NCBI GenBank assembly: GCA_016748015.1
Contig: JAAOMT010000718.1
Span: 168,698-232,697, forward strand
DNA length: 64,000 bases
Direction: 5' to 3'
Source: Geosiphon pyriformis
Lineage: Eukaryota; Glomeromycota; Glomeromycetes; Archaeosporales; Geosiphonaceae
Shown piece by piece: positions 24,585 through 37,325 of this stretch. The notes under the pieces are model-generated. The model had not been told where the DNA came from, searched no databases, and saw only the letters and a program-made list of their open reading frames with translations. The position numbers and the translations under genes were made by a program. How positions within the stretch are numbered: the first letter of the stretch is position 1; every line of letters starts with the position of its first letter.

Positions 24585-27500
24585 AAATTATCTTTATATC
24601 ACTAATTAGACCACTTTTTTCTATATCTATCTTGAATTTTGCTCTAAACAATCACAGCTTACTTTGATGCTTTTTAGTTAAACATTAAACAAAATTAACT
24701 ACTACTGAAACAGTTCTCTTTTTATTACCAAAAATTATAAATGTCTTATTTATTCAATCCTTAAAAACAAAATTTTTATATAAAACTGTATAAATACCAA
24801 TATTTAATATTTCAGAAAAAAGAGTATATAGTATTAAAGATAATAATAAAGAGCACCCAATTACCAAAGATTTTTACAAATTAATATGGCTTAACAAGAC
24901 TTCAGAGTATGTTTCTGCCTTTTTTGAGCAAATAAAAACATGATCAAATAATTTTACCTTATCACATATCAAGCACAAAACTCCAAAATAACTTTTGTTA
25001 TAGTTTTTTTTCTAACAATAACAAAAAGCCTTTTGTAAACTGCTTTTATCAAATATATACAGAGAGTAATCAAAGTCTTGCTTATAAATTCGAAAAGCAT
25101 ATGTAAGTTTGAATACCAAACTGCTATAATAACAATTTAATCTATATTACCAATTATAGTTTCTTCTATTACTTTAGTACTTGGGCCAGCTTTCCACCAA
25201 GCATAACAAATAATCTTATAAATGTCTTGAATAAAATAGCAAGTATTTTTTAACACAACTTTTCTATTAACTACAATAAATTTTTTATAAATCCTCTTAG
25301 AGAGAACAAAACCAAAATGTATAGTACTACATATAAGAACATTAGTCTTATTATTACCAGTATTTTCTGAATATCTCTTGATCTTTACCTACTTAACTAA
25401 AATATTCTTAGCTCTGATTAAATTAATTATATAATGCCTTTTTATTTAGCACTTGTTTTAAAAGTTTAGCAGATGTAGATTAAATTCCAAAGCACATGTA
25501 TTCAAAGCAGTTTAACTGTTTATATATACAATTATTAAGCAAAAAAAAGACATGTACTTTAGCACTAAAGTAATTGTTTGAAGTTTTATTAATATAAAAG
25601 ACAGCAATTTATATATCTTAATATTTACCAATTCAATATCAGAAAAATAAGCTGTTGTTCTATCAATAATCTTTGCAATATTCAATTGTTTTAAAAATCT
25701 ATTTATGTAAACATTAAAAACATTAGTCTATAATTTATGTAAATGTTTTTGAATATTTAAAAATTTACTTGAACAAATAATATTTAACCAGTCAAAGATA
25801 AGAACAATCTTATTAGTTTTGGTTGAATAAATACTTATGTAGACTAAAACTTTATTAAATCACAAAGGCACTAAATTTTTAGCACTCAATTTTTTTTAGT
25901 GATGAAAAGTTTTTTAATTTACTATATACTTACACTTATTTAACAATCTATTATCAAAAATAACACTAAAATGCTTGAAAGAAGAAATTACATCATAATA
26001 AAAAGAGTTCTTTAGAATTTTAGACATAAGAAAGTAATTAGTACTATAAAACATATTAGATAAGTTATTGGCCAAAGATAACTTGTTATTCAAAAAAAAT
26101 TTTATAATACTTGCCAAAAAATTGTTTACAAGATTAATTTTTAATTTAACAGAATACTACAAAAAATTCATTAGAGCCTATTTTAAAATTTACAAATCCA
26201 AAAAGCAATACTTAAACAAATAACTGAGAATTTCAGATATATTAAAGAACCCAATTAGTAAAGCAGTTTTGTCTTTTGTCTGTATCTGCTTAAATGTTTT
26301 TAGCTCATAAAAAGAAAGATGATGCAAAGTTTTATTAAAAAAGTTTTTTGGCAAGTTGGTTTTAGATTTGAATTTCTTTTTTAACAACACATCCCACTTT
26401 TGACATATACTTTTAGATACAAAACTGAACTGTGTGTAGTAATTAATAATAGGTTGTAAGATTGCCAAAACCAAATAAAAAAATTATTTATTAGACAATG
26501 TCTTCTTAAAAACTAAGTTAGAAAAGAACTTAACATTTAAATATGTTTTAACAAGACTAGGCTTAAACAAACTCTTTGTCAATAGAAAGATACTTAAATA
26601 TCTGTAATATTTATTATGTTTAGCTATAAAAATTGGCTAATTACTAATATATAACAAAGTATCTATAACTTATTAATTGATAAAAATTGTCACCATTTTG
26701 TTATTATTAATAAAAATATTATTAACCTCAAAAAACTCACTAATAATATCCAAAATATGTTGTGTTAAAGCCTAACTATTTTTTATTTATATTGTATCAT
26801 TAACAAATGCATTTGCTGTAAAAAACGAAAATCTATTTCTTTCCATCTCTATTCTATCTGTTTTTGTTACAAAGTTTGTGTTAATTCTATATCTATACAA
26901 GTGTTTTTGTTTTTTAACCTTATATAACAAAGAATTATAAAAAATTCTCCATAAAAGTAGTAAGAAAACTTTACTCTGATCCAACTTATCTAGGATTTTG
27001 TACTTATTTAAAAGACCAAAATTAGTTATTAATCTGTTGATTTTGTTTATATATATATTTCTAAAAACTTAATAAATCTTCTACATATTTTTATTTATTT
27101 CAAACTAGTCTTTAAATATTATTATCCAATTAAATTATAGGTCTTATACATGTTTTACAATATTAGTCAAACTTTTTGACTTTTTTTCAAAGCATTTTTT
27201 ACTATTGAACTAATCATAAATACAGAAAATTAAATCAAAATATTTTTCAAAACTAAGAAATTATCACTTTAAAAAATATTATGTTTAATATAAACAAATA
27301 AAATATGATCTAAATATATCTTAAAAAGTATTTTTCTAGCCATTTTGATTAATAAAATAAGTCATGTATTTGTTAAAATACTGTTATCCAAATAGAAAAA
27401 CCAATTCAAGTTATAAAAAAATGTGATCAAAAAAATGTAATAACACAAGATAACATGAAAAAGCATAGAATAATACATAATAACTCAGGATAACACAATA

Positions 27501-30249
27501 CAAAACACAATAATATAATATAGCATAAAATAGTAAGAATAACTAATAATAATATAGAGAAATAAAGCAATAACAGAAATAGCAAAAAATAATTAGCAAT
27601 AATAAAACAATCAAAAACAGTCTTGTAAAACTAAAAAAAATGTATAAAAGAAAATAATTATAAAAGATAAACCAAAAATTAACTTCTTTTTATCTATATT
27701 TGCTATATATTCTTTGTTACATTTTATATCTTATATTACTAAAATAAAAGAAATATTAATAAAACTCAAAATTTCTATTGGTATGATTCTCATATTTTAC
27801 ATGTTATAACTGAATTAATCTTGTTTTTACCTTTGTTTCTGACCAGATACTCTTAGTATAAAACAGCCTCAAACTATTATGACTTAAACCAATCACTTTT
27901 AATCATAGTGATTGATAATACTAATTTTTTTTTTTATTATCTTTTATTTTTCTATTTTTATTTTTATTTTTATTTTCTCTTGTAAAGCAGCAACATAAAA
28001 AAATCAACTGTCTGGAAATAAACTTTATGATAGCCTGGTAAAAGAGAAAAGCTTCCCTTAAAATTAAATATTAATATTATCTTGTTAGCTTACTAGAAGG
28101 GTAAAAAGACACTATTGGACTCTAATAATTGTGTTTGACTAGTTCAGAGAAGATAATTTACATATAAGAAGTTGTAATATCATAAAACCATTTCTCTGTG
28201 TTTTATAACCAAAGAATTCTACAAGTAAATTCATATCAATCAAAAAAACTTTTAAAGACTGATAACACTGACATATCAAACAAGTCTATCAAAAAAAACC
28301 TATTAAAAGCTTTCTAGAAACCCAAATTTTAAGCACCAAATATTATCATCATATACTACCAAGTTTATTTGTAACAATGCTTTTTTAATCATATAATTTA
28401 GGGATCATTAAGACTTATACTCTCTTTTAGAGAGTTGGAATATCTCTAAATACCAGACAAAAATTCAATAAATATAACAAATAATCCAGTATCTTATTCT
28501 CATAATGTTTTCAAAGTTTATTTAATATGTCTAACAAATCAGCTGCTTTGCTATTAGACAGTTCATCAATTATTATAACCAATTAATGCTTACTGATCTT
28601 GTTTATAATCTTAAAAAAAGCATTTTTCTTCACATAATCCAATAGTATGTATTGTTAAAACCAAATAATAGACAGTATTAAAAGCATTTTGTGTTTTTTA
28701 TTTAATCTATTATAATTTTATCAAATTTAAGCTTTACCTTCTTTGGATCTAAAACCAACTTTTTTTCAACCACCAAATAATCCAAAATACTTCTTATCAT
28801 GCTTTTTTTGTCAAAACTAAAATTCTTCATTTGTTTTTTTAATGACTGAATTTTTGGCAATCTTTGATTTATAGTACTTAGACTTTCTGTATTTTTTTCT
28901 AACTAATAACAAATATTTAATAACATTAATTGAATTTGTATTATTCTGAACCAAAATATTAAACTTGGAAGCCTCTTTATTATCAAATATTGACTATTTT
29001 ATAAGGAGGCAATCATACTCAAATATGTTGTTTGTGCTTAATCTCTTCATAATCCAGTAACTTCAGACCAAGAAATCTTAAAGACTGTTTATTTCTTAAG
29101 TACTTAAAAATACTGAACTAATGTTTAAAAAAATATCATCTGTTGAATTTACAATTATTCTTTTTAAAATCTTTTACATATTGTTTAATTTGTCAAAAGC
29201 TTTTGTATTTATAAATCTATTTACTACTAATAATAGTTTGGTTAAAACACATTTTTTAAAATGGGTCCATTTGGCATCATTTGTATTTTTAATATTAAAC
29301 TTCTAGCAATCTTTGTTTATTTATTTGTAAATACTGTTCAGACATGTATTTAAAAGTTTTTTCAAGCCAATTAAAACTACAATAATTTTATAATTTGTAT
29401 CAAAAAACTTAAATACAGCACCAATTTTTCATATTATAACTGTTAACAACAGAATCTTACTAACAAAAATGTAGTTAATAATCTTTATAGTATTTCTAAA
29501 GTTACTCTAAATAAAAATTTTTGCCAAAAAGTGTCTTTTGAGTGAATTAACCAGGCCTATATTCAAATATTTCCTAAAGCTTATACTTTTTTTAAAACCA
29601 TTTTTATTAAAATTATCACCTAAAACAACAAAAGAGCTAGAATTAATAGCTTTAAAGATAATAAAATTAATATTGAAAGTCTAATTAAACCACACACTAA
29701 CAAATGCTCCAATATATAAACTTAAAATTGTAACCAAAAACTTGTTTTTAAATAAAAACTATATTGAAATCAAATGACTTGAAATCTTATTCATCTTAGA
29801 AACATATTAAGCTAAAGAACTGTTTATAATTACAGCCATTTTAGTATTAAAAAAACCAACATTCAAACCAGAAATAAAAATCCAAACTTTATTAAACTTA
29901 TTTATAATTTACAGCCTAATACTAGACTTTAATTTAGTTTTTACAATAATTGAAATCATGTTTCCAGATTTTATATATCAATAAACAACATCTTTTTGTT
30001 TAGTAAAAATATTAATACCCTAAATATTGCATATAGCAATTTTTCAAATCAAATCTGTTATTAAGAAGAATAAGACTCTAATTTCAAAACAAGATTATTT
30101 ACTTTGGTTAAAAAGCCTATAACTGTATTTAAGAGACTTATCAAACTGTTTTTCAATTTAGAAACCACCAACAAATTAACAAATATTATTCTTATAATAG
30201 TTTTATTACTAGTGATTGCACCTAAACTTTTACTCATTACTATATTTGT
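24585..30249 (-). pseudogene. LINE (minus) ORF2: endonuclease-RT-C-terminal domain
   Basis: Fragments in order: endonuclease strand SSSFVVLGDNFNKNG near 29612-29650 (the GDFN motif); FFDTNYKIIVV near 29375, where the expected catalytic DH is NY; RT with TDRIEMERNRFSFF and AFVNDT near 26790-26850 (family FVDDT, so a catalytic Asp became Asn); thumb LQPIINYYTQFSFV ... CQKWDVLLKKKFK at 26474-26190; SIIKFFLNNKLSLANNLSNM at 26117; AVYKRLFVIVRKK; and a zinc motif CLICDKVKLFDHVFIC near 24960. The tail YTVLYKNFVFKD lies near 24760. This protein would nick target DNA and prime reverse transcription. Dozens of stops and shifts make it inactive. The solo LTR at 27382-28376 lies inside it. Confidence 0.8.
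27382..28376 (+). repeat. Solo LTR of family C (995 bp) inside the LINE
   Basis: Starts TGTTATCCAAATAGAAAAAC, ends TTTGTAACA, and tracks the element C LTR throughout (ATAACAC repeats, TGTATAAAAG, pyrimidine tract, TTAGCTTACTAGAAGGG). The flanks ATAC and ATGC look like a mutated 4-bp duplication. Left by recombination between two LTRs. Confidence 0.88.
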
Positions 30250-31973
30250 TTTTTAATTTTGTGATAAAAAAATTATTAATGATTGATATTCAGGATTAGA
30301 CTGAGAAACTATTGGCTTAAATACATCCAATTTTTTAACCAACTTGTTGACTTGCTTTATAAAATTGATAAAACTGTACTCAAGAGTAGTAAATTTATTA
30401 TTTAAGTTTAAAAAAACCAATAAAAAAGATTTAACATCTAAAGATAAACCAGCACCAGAAAAAACCAAAGACACCACATAAGAAGTAGAACTATCAGCAA
30501 TTTGAGTTCAAGTCTTTCTACTAAATAAAACCAGATAAGCAATTAGTGTCTGTTTCTTTTTATATATATTTGTTAAATAAATTTGATCTTAAGAATTGAC
30601 CATTCATTTATTGTAATTATCTAAATTTTTACCTACTGAACACATATCAAATACATAATCAAATTGTTTGTATTGAGCACAACAAACCAAAAAAAAACTA
30701 ATCCAGCACAAATTTACATTTTTAAAAACCAGAATAGAACCAATAACAGTTTTCTTAGATGCTTTATCAATAAAACAAATTATAGCACATCTGTCATATA
30801 CATATGAACTTGGATTGTAATCAAAAGAACAAGTTTTTTTATCATATGATTTTAACAAATCAGAAAGATTATAAACAGTAGTGTTAATAGAAAAAGTATA
30901 TAACAAAGCTTGATAAAAATTTTTAAATACTCATAATTATTTATTATTAATAACTAATATCACATGCACAGAATTTTTTTCCATGAAACCTAACTATTTG
31001 AAAACAACTAAACCACATTTAATAACTTAAACTCTACCAAAGTCTTTTGTCAAAAACCAATCAACTGTATTTTGATTAAAACTATCTTATTAAATTTAAA
31101 AAAGACTGATTTCATTGCTGATTTAAAAAATCTACTGAGATTTCTTTAACAATTACTTTTCGATCTGTGTAACTGTTTGTTCTTCTAATATTATTATTTA
31201 CTAAAATATTTTACTAATAGCCAATTTCTTAGTTTTGTTTAAGCTTAATTTGAAAGTAAAAATTGATTTAATAATGTCTAAAAATTTTGAAAAAATTGAT
31301 GTCTTTTTAAAACCATTAATATGATAAAAATTTTTTTTAATAGACAGAAGCTTATCTTCAAAAGTTTTGTCAGACACCACAGAAAATTTAACATTCAGTA
31401 TAAAAAACTTTATCAAACCAAAATTTTTAATTTTTTTACTATATGACTCAGTTAATAACAATTTTTTAGAACCAACAAACTTAAGTGTTGAGAGTACCAA
31501 TTTATTATTATTATTATTACTTAAAACTTTAAAGGATGGCACACTCAGTGGCCACTCTAAAACATATATTTTCATTTGTGTTTTTCTTAAAGTTGTATTA
31601 TCTATCATGTTGTCTATTTTAGAAACATTAAAATCCATATAATTCATTTTTTTTGCAATTGTGTTTTTTATGTTTTTGATATTTAATATTTTATTAATAC
31701 TAGTTTCTTTACTATTCATCTTACTATTCTAAGATTTTTTGTATTTATTTTTGTCAACTTATAATATATTAATAAATAAAAACCAGTCAACAATTCTACT
31801 ATATCATTAGGAACATCAGATTTTTTTGGCTTTTTATATAAAAAACTATAAGAGTAGATATTTTCAATATGTACTTTCTTTTTAGTGCTAAACCAAATTT
31901 CTAATCCAGTTAAGCCAGAACTAAAATTATTAACAGAAAAGCTTACTAATTCTATAGCAATAAAAATAGACAT
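30250..31973 (-). pseudogene. LINE (minus) ORF1, gag-like RNA-binding protein
   Basis: The open pieces 31973-31716, 31719-31201, 30906-30604 and 30477-30253 follow the ORF1 order. The 31201-31719 piece (DKLLSIKKNFYHINGF ... FSKFLDIIKSIFT) aligns with EKLAVIKKLFSKINGF ... PSKFAGIIRALFT of the plus LINE. LLYTFSINTTVYNLSDLL aligns with LLYILPMGTNAHNIWDFI. LNNKFTTLEYSFINFIKQ aligns with LNNRFTALEHSFVSLTEH, a coiled-coil. The knuckle region reads CCAQYKQFDYVFDMC, with Cys and His changed to Tyr. Likely role: RNA chaperone and RNP coat for the LINE RNA. Confidence 0.8.
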
Positions 31974-32226
31974 ATTAAAAAAAATAACAAAAAGTGTAAA
32001 GAAAAAAAAATAAGAAAAGCTATTTCTTTAGGAACTTTATGTTTTTATTATAACTAAGAAATTAATAAGAAAAAGAGTTTTTTTTACTTTTTTAAATATA
32101 TTTGTAAAATTTTTTTTAATTATTATAGTTTAATTTAAGTAAATTTTTTATTTTTTAAGATATTATTATTTATTTAAATATTTTTTATTAATTAATACTA
32201 TAAGAAAAAAAACTTTTTTCTTTTTT
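31974..32226. other. Junction between two head-to-head LINEs
   Basis: About 250 bp of A/T-rich leader sequence. The plus LINE leader starts near 32205; the minus LINE leader runs leftward from about 32060. No other feature seen. Confidence 0.5.
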
Positions 32227-34006
32227 TTGTCCAAAATTCCCAAAAAAGAGCCATTTTTTTCCGAAAAAAGTTTTTCCACAATTCAGTATGATAAATCTAA
32301 ACCCTTTATTCTTGACTACGAGGCCACTATTGACTGTAGTATTGCTGTTATGAAGAAGACTGCTAAAGTTTCTGTTTCTGGTGATGGTTTCAGATCTGTT
32401 CTTCCAAGAAAAAAGAGAAGAAGAGGTGTTTTGGAGGATAGTCCTGGTGGTGAAATTGTTGGTCCCAAGATTCAAAGTAGTCATTCATGGAGTTCAGAAA
32501 CTGGTAACACCACTGAGTCTAATAGTGTTGATATGGAGGAGGAATGTCTGGTAGAGGAGACCAGTTTTGATTATGGTAAAAGTGATACTCTTATTAGTGG
32601 AAATTCTAATATAACACCTACTGGTTCAAAAATCAAAACAAAGAAGGCATTGGGCAAACCATTGGGTAAGATTAAATTTTCATTAAGTGAAAAAAAAGAA
32701 GATGTTCTCCTGAACATTTCTTTGGAACTCCCTCCACCTCTTAAGAATCTGGTCAACATTTCTGTTTGTAAATTCTTTGCTTTGGATATTGGATTGGACA
32801 AAGTGGTTGGGAAGTCTTCTTAGGAAAAGCTTGCAGTAATCAAGAAGTTGTTTTCAAAAATCAATGGTTTTGGAAGGGCCTTTACCCCCTCAAAATTTGC
32901 TGGAATTATTAGAGCATTGTTTACTTCTGAATCAAGCTTGGCACAGGCTTTCAAAAAGGCTGAAGAAGTGAAGATCTTGGTAAACACTGATCTCAAAAAA
33001 TCCTCTGAGCATTCAGATCGGACTGTGGTGGTTAAAAAAATTCCAGTTGGAACATCAGCTGAGGCTGTGCACACTGTACTTACTGAATTTGGTTCTGTTG
33101 TGTCAATCAAAATACAATTGGTAGGGCTATGGCAAAAGACTGTGGTTGAATTTGCCCAATCAGATTAGACTAATTTGGTTGCAGCTAAATAGTCCATTTT
33201 AATTGGGAAAAATGTTGTGAGAGTGACCAAGGCTAATGCAGACAAGAAATCATGGAATACAAGAGATCAGCATAGAGCTTTGCTCTATATACTGCCAATG
33301 GGCACCAATGCTCATAATATCTGGGACTTCATTGGCTCTGTGGATGGGAAAACTTGTGTCATTAATCAACATCTTGTTATATATGCCCAGACTAGATGTG
33401 CTGTTGTTTGTTTTGACTCTGCTGATTTGATTAATACTGTTATAGAAACTATGCCTGTCTTGAAAGGTGCCAATTTGCATTGGTCTTACATAAGTTCTGC
33501 TAAGTGCGCTAAGTATGAGAATTTGGGTCATACTTCTCTGAATTGTTCTGTGGATGAGAAAGTTTTTTCTAATGGCACACCTCATAAAATATTGTCGAAT
33601 AATAATAAAAGCAGACTGGCTTCTATTTATGCTAAACATTCTGCTCCAATCTTCTATCTGGTTTCTTTTGGTGATGTTTCTTGGGCCAATATTGTCGGTG
33701 GGTCTTCGTTTCCTTCTCTCTCTGTACATTATGGCTTAGCTTCTTCTGATTTCTCTTCAGAGATGAAACCTATCCCACAAGTGTCTTTGGAATTGAATAA
33801 TAGGTTTACTGCACTTGAGCACAGTTTTGTCAGCCTCACAGAGCATGTGGATAAGCTGGCTAAGAAATTGGACTCACTTGGGCCAGTGGTTTCCCAGCTT
33901 AGCCCTGGATGTTAGCCATTGGTGACCCCTTTATTGCAGGATCAGGGGGCAGATGTAGTGATAAGTAAGAATTTGGGTGTGGCCACTAGTGGTGGGACTG
34001 TTGCGG
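32227..34006 (+). pseudogene. LINE (plus) ORF1, 5' part; cut by gypsy E2
   Basis: One reading frame with four TAG stops (32821, 33166, 33190, 33913), each explained by CAG or TGG becoming TAG. It codes for a basic, low-complexity N-terminus (VLPRKKRRRGVLEDSPGG), an acidic block (VDMEEECLVEETSFDYG), an RRM-like region (DRTVVVKKIPVGTSAEAVHT ... FGSVVSIKIQLVGLWQKTVV), a second RNA-binding segment, a zinc knuckle CAKYENLGHTSLNC (second Cys now Tyr) and a coiled-coil (FTALEHSFVSLTEHVDKLAK). The GC content is clearly higher than in the LINE next door. The frame ends at 34006, where the E2 LTR begins; the rest of this LINE presumably lies beyond the right edge of the window. Confidence 0.85.
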
Positions 34007-35022
34007 TATTATCAGAGGTTTTTGGTCTCTTTTCTTGAATGTTGTAAATGTCTGTTGGTTGCAAATTCACGTTTTCTAGAAGTAGTTGAACCTCCAATAA
34101 CTGAATTTATCTTTAAATTATCTTCTATAATTTGAACTTGCTGGACTTATAAGTGGAATGGCCAATTTTTTGCCAGGTACTTTATGTAGTTACATTGTAG
34201 TAAATGTCAACTCTTTCCCAGAAATTGCTTGTCTAAAAGCTTATTAAAAATGTGTAGTTACTTTGCTGTGAAAGTCAACTCTTCTACAGGAATTTCATCT
34301 GTAGACTACCTTAATAATTGTAATAAGAAAAAAAAATAAAAATAAAAGAAATGTAAAAGAAATAGGATTTTATCAAGGGAAACGTTTTCTATCCAAGCCT
34401 GGAGTCACTAATAGTTTACTGAAATTGGTAGCTAATCAATTTCAAAACATTAGTGAAGTTTTTGGAATTTTCCAAGTACAATAATTAAAGAATTTGGTTT
34501 TTTGAATTATTTGATTTTTTTATTTCTTCTTGTGTGTATAGAAATGGTTCTAAGTAATAAATCTAAAGTAAAATACATTTTCTTGAAGAGAAAAGCTCTT
34601 CTTTTATACAACTTGTTGTAGTACTAGTCTATGAACTTGCACTTTTTCTCTTTGCTCAAATTTTGGTAAACTAAAGATACATTTTGATAAACTACAAGTT
34701 ATTTTCACTGAACTCTTGATTAATTTGGGTGAACTATTCATAATTTCGGCGAATTTCTGTAAATTTCGGCAAATTTCTTATAAATTTCGGCGAATTTCTG
34801 TAAATTTCAGTGAATTTTAGAATGTTACAAAGTTCAGAGTATTGTGTAATTTAATCATCTTACTTTCTGTTATACTAATTAGATTATTTTAATTGAATTG
34901 TAATATGTGATAATTGATTAAATAATAAATAATAATTTGAAATGATATTAATATACTAATTAATTATAGGAATTATAAGGGTAATTTCATGCTAATTAAT
35001 AGCTAAAATTCTACTGGTAACA
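34007..35022 (-). repeat. E2 3' LTR (family B, about 1016 bp)
   Basis: The reverse complement matches the element B LTRs end to end. The outer end has decayed to TATTATCAGAGG (live form TGTTACTGGAGG); the inner end is CTACTGGTAACA. The minus strand carries TATAAAAGAAGAGC near 34605 and GCCGAAATTT-type repeats near 34740-34815. Confidence 0.92.
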
Positions 35023-35707
35023 TAATCTCCTCCTCAAGACTGAGCTCCATTAAAGTCCAAGTACTATCTGTAATATTGAGATAGTGATCCAAAATAATTG
35101 AAGTAATCTGGTCTAAAAATTGTTGAAATTTCAGTTCTGTGAGTTTGCCAATGTATTGGACTTTTATTAGTTGTAGTATTGAATTTTGTAGAACATTTTC
35201 ACAAGTATTAAACAAATTATAAAGTCTAAAAGCTGCTCTAAGTTTGTAGTAAGTGTTTGTTGGTCCAGCTGCTGTTTTGAATTCATTGTGGATTTGTTTT
35301 TGTATAGCTTCAGGAGTGAGATTTGTTGCTTTAAGTTCCAGTTTTCATTTATAAAGTGTCTTTCCAATGTGAAAGTATTTATAGATAGAGGTGTGTTTAT
35401 TGTTCTGTTCATTGAGAAGTAGAAGTTTTTGTTGCATTGTAGCATTTGGTGGAATGTCAATAGGGGCAATTAAAAAATTTTCTTCCAGTACTTGTTTCAA
35501 AAGTCTTGGTAACTTATTTTCAGAGTGACTTCTTGTTTTTTTTCTATAGGAGTAATAGTTCTGTAAATGATTTACTACTGAGGCTGTGGTTTCTTTCTAA
35601 ATGTAATTAATTTGACTTCCATTAATCATTATGAATAAGTCAGGAAGTGTTTTTAAAGCTAACATTAACTTTTGGAATATTTGTTGAATATTTCGGAGAA
35701 TAATCAT
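35003..35707 (-). pseudogene. E2 ORF3, family-B version
   Basis: From ATG 35707 (MIILRNIQQIFQKLMLALKT) the frame runs through TAG after QINYI, and TGA after KTLYK, to FNTCENVLQNSILQLIKVQY and KLTELKFQQFLDQITSIILD. The family end motif FxGAQ-stop is in a different frame here (LDFNGAQS-stop), and the same shift is seen in element B. The frame shown instead reads on through the polypurine tract into the LTR. It is homologous to ORF3 of B and, more distantly, A and C. Function unknown. Confidence 0.75.
35023..35036 (-). other. E2 polypurine tract
   Basis: The minus strand reads GAGGAGGAGATTA directly before the 3' LTR. Confidence 0.8.
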
Positions 35708-35859
35708 GATAAAATTAACTAATTATAAAAAAGGAGAATAAAGAAAATTATTTTTTGAATATGGAGTTTTTATTTGTTTTTGAGTTTGGGTGTTTTTTTT
35801 TTTTGTAATTATTTACTATTTTTTGTCTTTATGTTTTTATTAAAGAATTATTGTAAAAT

Positions 35860-37246
35860 TTAAGTATTCAAGTTTGGTTGTTGTTCTATTATAATTATTA
35901 GTTCTAAATTTCGGAGAATATCTTCAGGATTAATTAAAGGGGAATGTGTATCAATTTGTGGAATTAATGTTTCAGGATTGTTTCTGGAATAATAGTGTTT
36001 CAATCTGTCTTTATGTGCAACTTTTGCTAGTATTTTGTCATCAAGTTTTAACTTGTATGATCCATTGTCTAGAATTTCGTGAATATAAAATAGTCCATCC
36101 CATTTGTTTTCAAATTTTCCACTTCATTGTTTTTCAGCCTTAGTTTTGTGTAAGAGAACTTTATTTCCAACTTTAAATTTGTTGGTAATAGATGGTAATT
36201 TGTTGTCATGTTTTTCTTTTTGTTGAGCTTGGGAATGTTTAATATGAGTTGCTGCTATTCTTCTTTTTCTTTCCAGTGTACTAAAAAGAGTGTAGGCCCT
36301 TTTTTGGAGTGTTTTTTGAAAGTTTTTTTCATTGATTGGTTGCACAGAGTATGTTTCTACTGTGAAATTAATTGGTAATGTTGCTGTCCTTCCATAAGTA
36401 AGATTAAATGGTGTGTGTTTTGTAGTATTCTGTTTTAGTGTTCTGTATGCTAATAACATTGATGGAATAAAGATATCCCATTCTTGCTCAAAATCTGTTG
36501 AGACTTTGGCTAGAGATTCACACAATGTTCTGTTAAAACGTTCTACAAGTCCATTTGTTTGAGAATAATAAGGTGATAATAAAGGTCTTTTGACATTAAA
36601 CCATTCACAAATTTCTTGTATTAAGTTGTTTACAAAATGTGTTCCTTGATCAGATAAAAGTTCAATTGGGCATCCATGTCTACAAATAATGTCTTTATAG
36701 ATGAAATTTGCTACTGATTTTGCATCTACTCTTTGGATGGCTCTAGCTTCAGGCCATTTGGTAAGATAATCTACTGCTATTGCAATATAGCGATTTCCTT
36801 GGGTTGTGATAGGTAATGGTCTGACTAAATCAATTCCAACTCTGTCAAAAGGTTGTCCAACTTTGATTGGATTTAAAGATTCTGTGGGGCAAGTTCCTTT
36901 TCTTCTTTGACAATTATCACAAGATTTTACATATTGTCAAATATCTTTTTGCATGTGAGGCCAAAAATAATGTTCAAGGGTTTTTTGAATTGTTCCATCT
37001 CTTCCTAAGTGTGCTGAAGACGGATCTGTGTGCATATTATATAGAATTGTTTTTTTTTTCATTTTCCTGTATTAATCTAAGTGGTTGGTTTGAGTTTTTA
37101 CAATTTTTGTAATAGATTTTGTTGTGGTGTATAAAATATTGTTTGGATTGGTGTTGTAATCGATGTTTTTCACTTGGAAACCAATTTTCTGGCATGGTGA
37201 GAGTTTCTAAATAGTTTTTAATGTTGTTGTAGTTTTCTGGGTCCAT
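35860..37246 (-). pseudogene. E2 integrase, separate ORF
   Basis: Starts ATG at 37246 (MDPENYNNIKNYLETLTMPE), 80 nt after the RNase H stop and in the +1 frame. It is frameshifted in the run of A around 37050-37065 (ENEKKNNSI instead of the ENEKETILYN type). The later part continues to 35860 with an HHCC zinc region, a DDE core, LSPYYSQTNGLVERFNRTL and a conserved tail ending QPNLNT. The catalytic Glu is retained in GLVERFNRT. Confidence 0.85.
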
Positions 37247-37325
37247 TGTTGTTGATTTTATTGTTTGTTCTGCTGTTAAGTTTGTTGGTGTTTTGTTGGT
37301 GTTAATGTTGATATTGATGTTGGTA

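Larger units (their letters stand above)
24585..31973 (-). mobile_element. LINE retrotransposon (minus), near full length, heavily decayed
   Basis: On the minus strand, ORF1 fragments (31973-30250) are followed by an APE-type endonuclease, RT, and a C-terminal Cys/His motif. ORF1 and the C-terminal tail match a LINE family I know from Glomeromycotina genomes. A solo family-C LTR (27382-28376) interrupts it between endonuclease and RT. It is head to head with a different LINE subfamily at 32.2 kb. Confidence 0.85.

Noticed and set aside
33250-33729. Minus-strand ORF of 159 aa over the plus LINE
   Set aside because: Antisense to ORF1, which has clear homology to the minus LINE ORF1.
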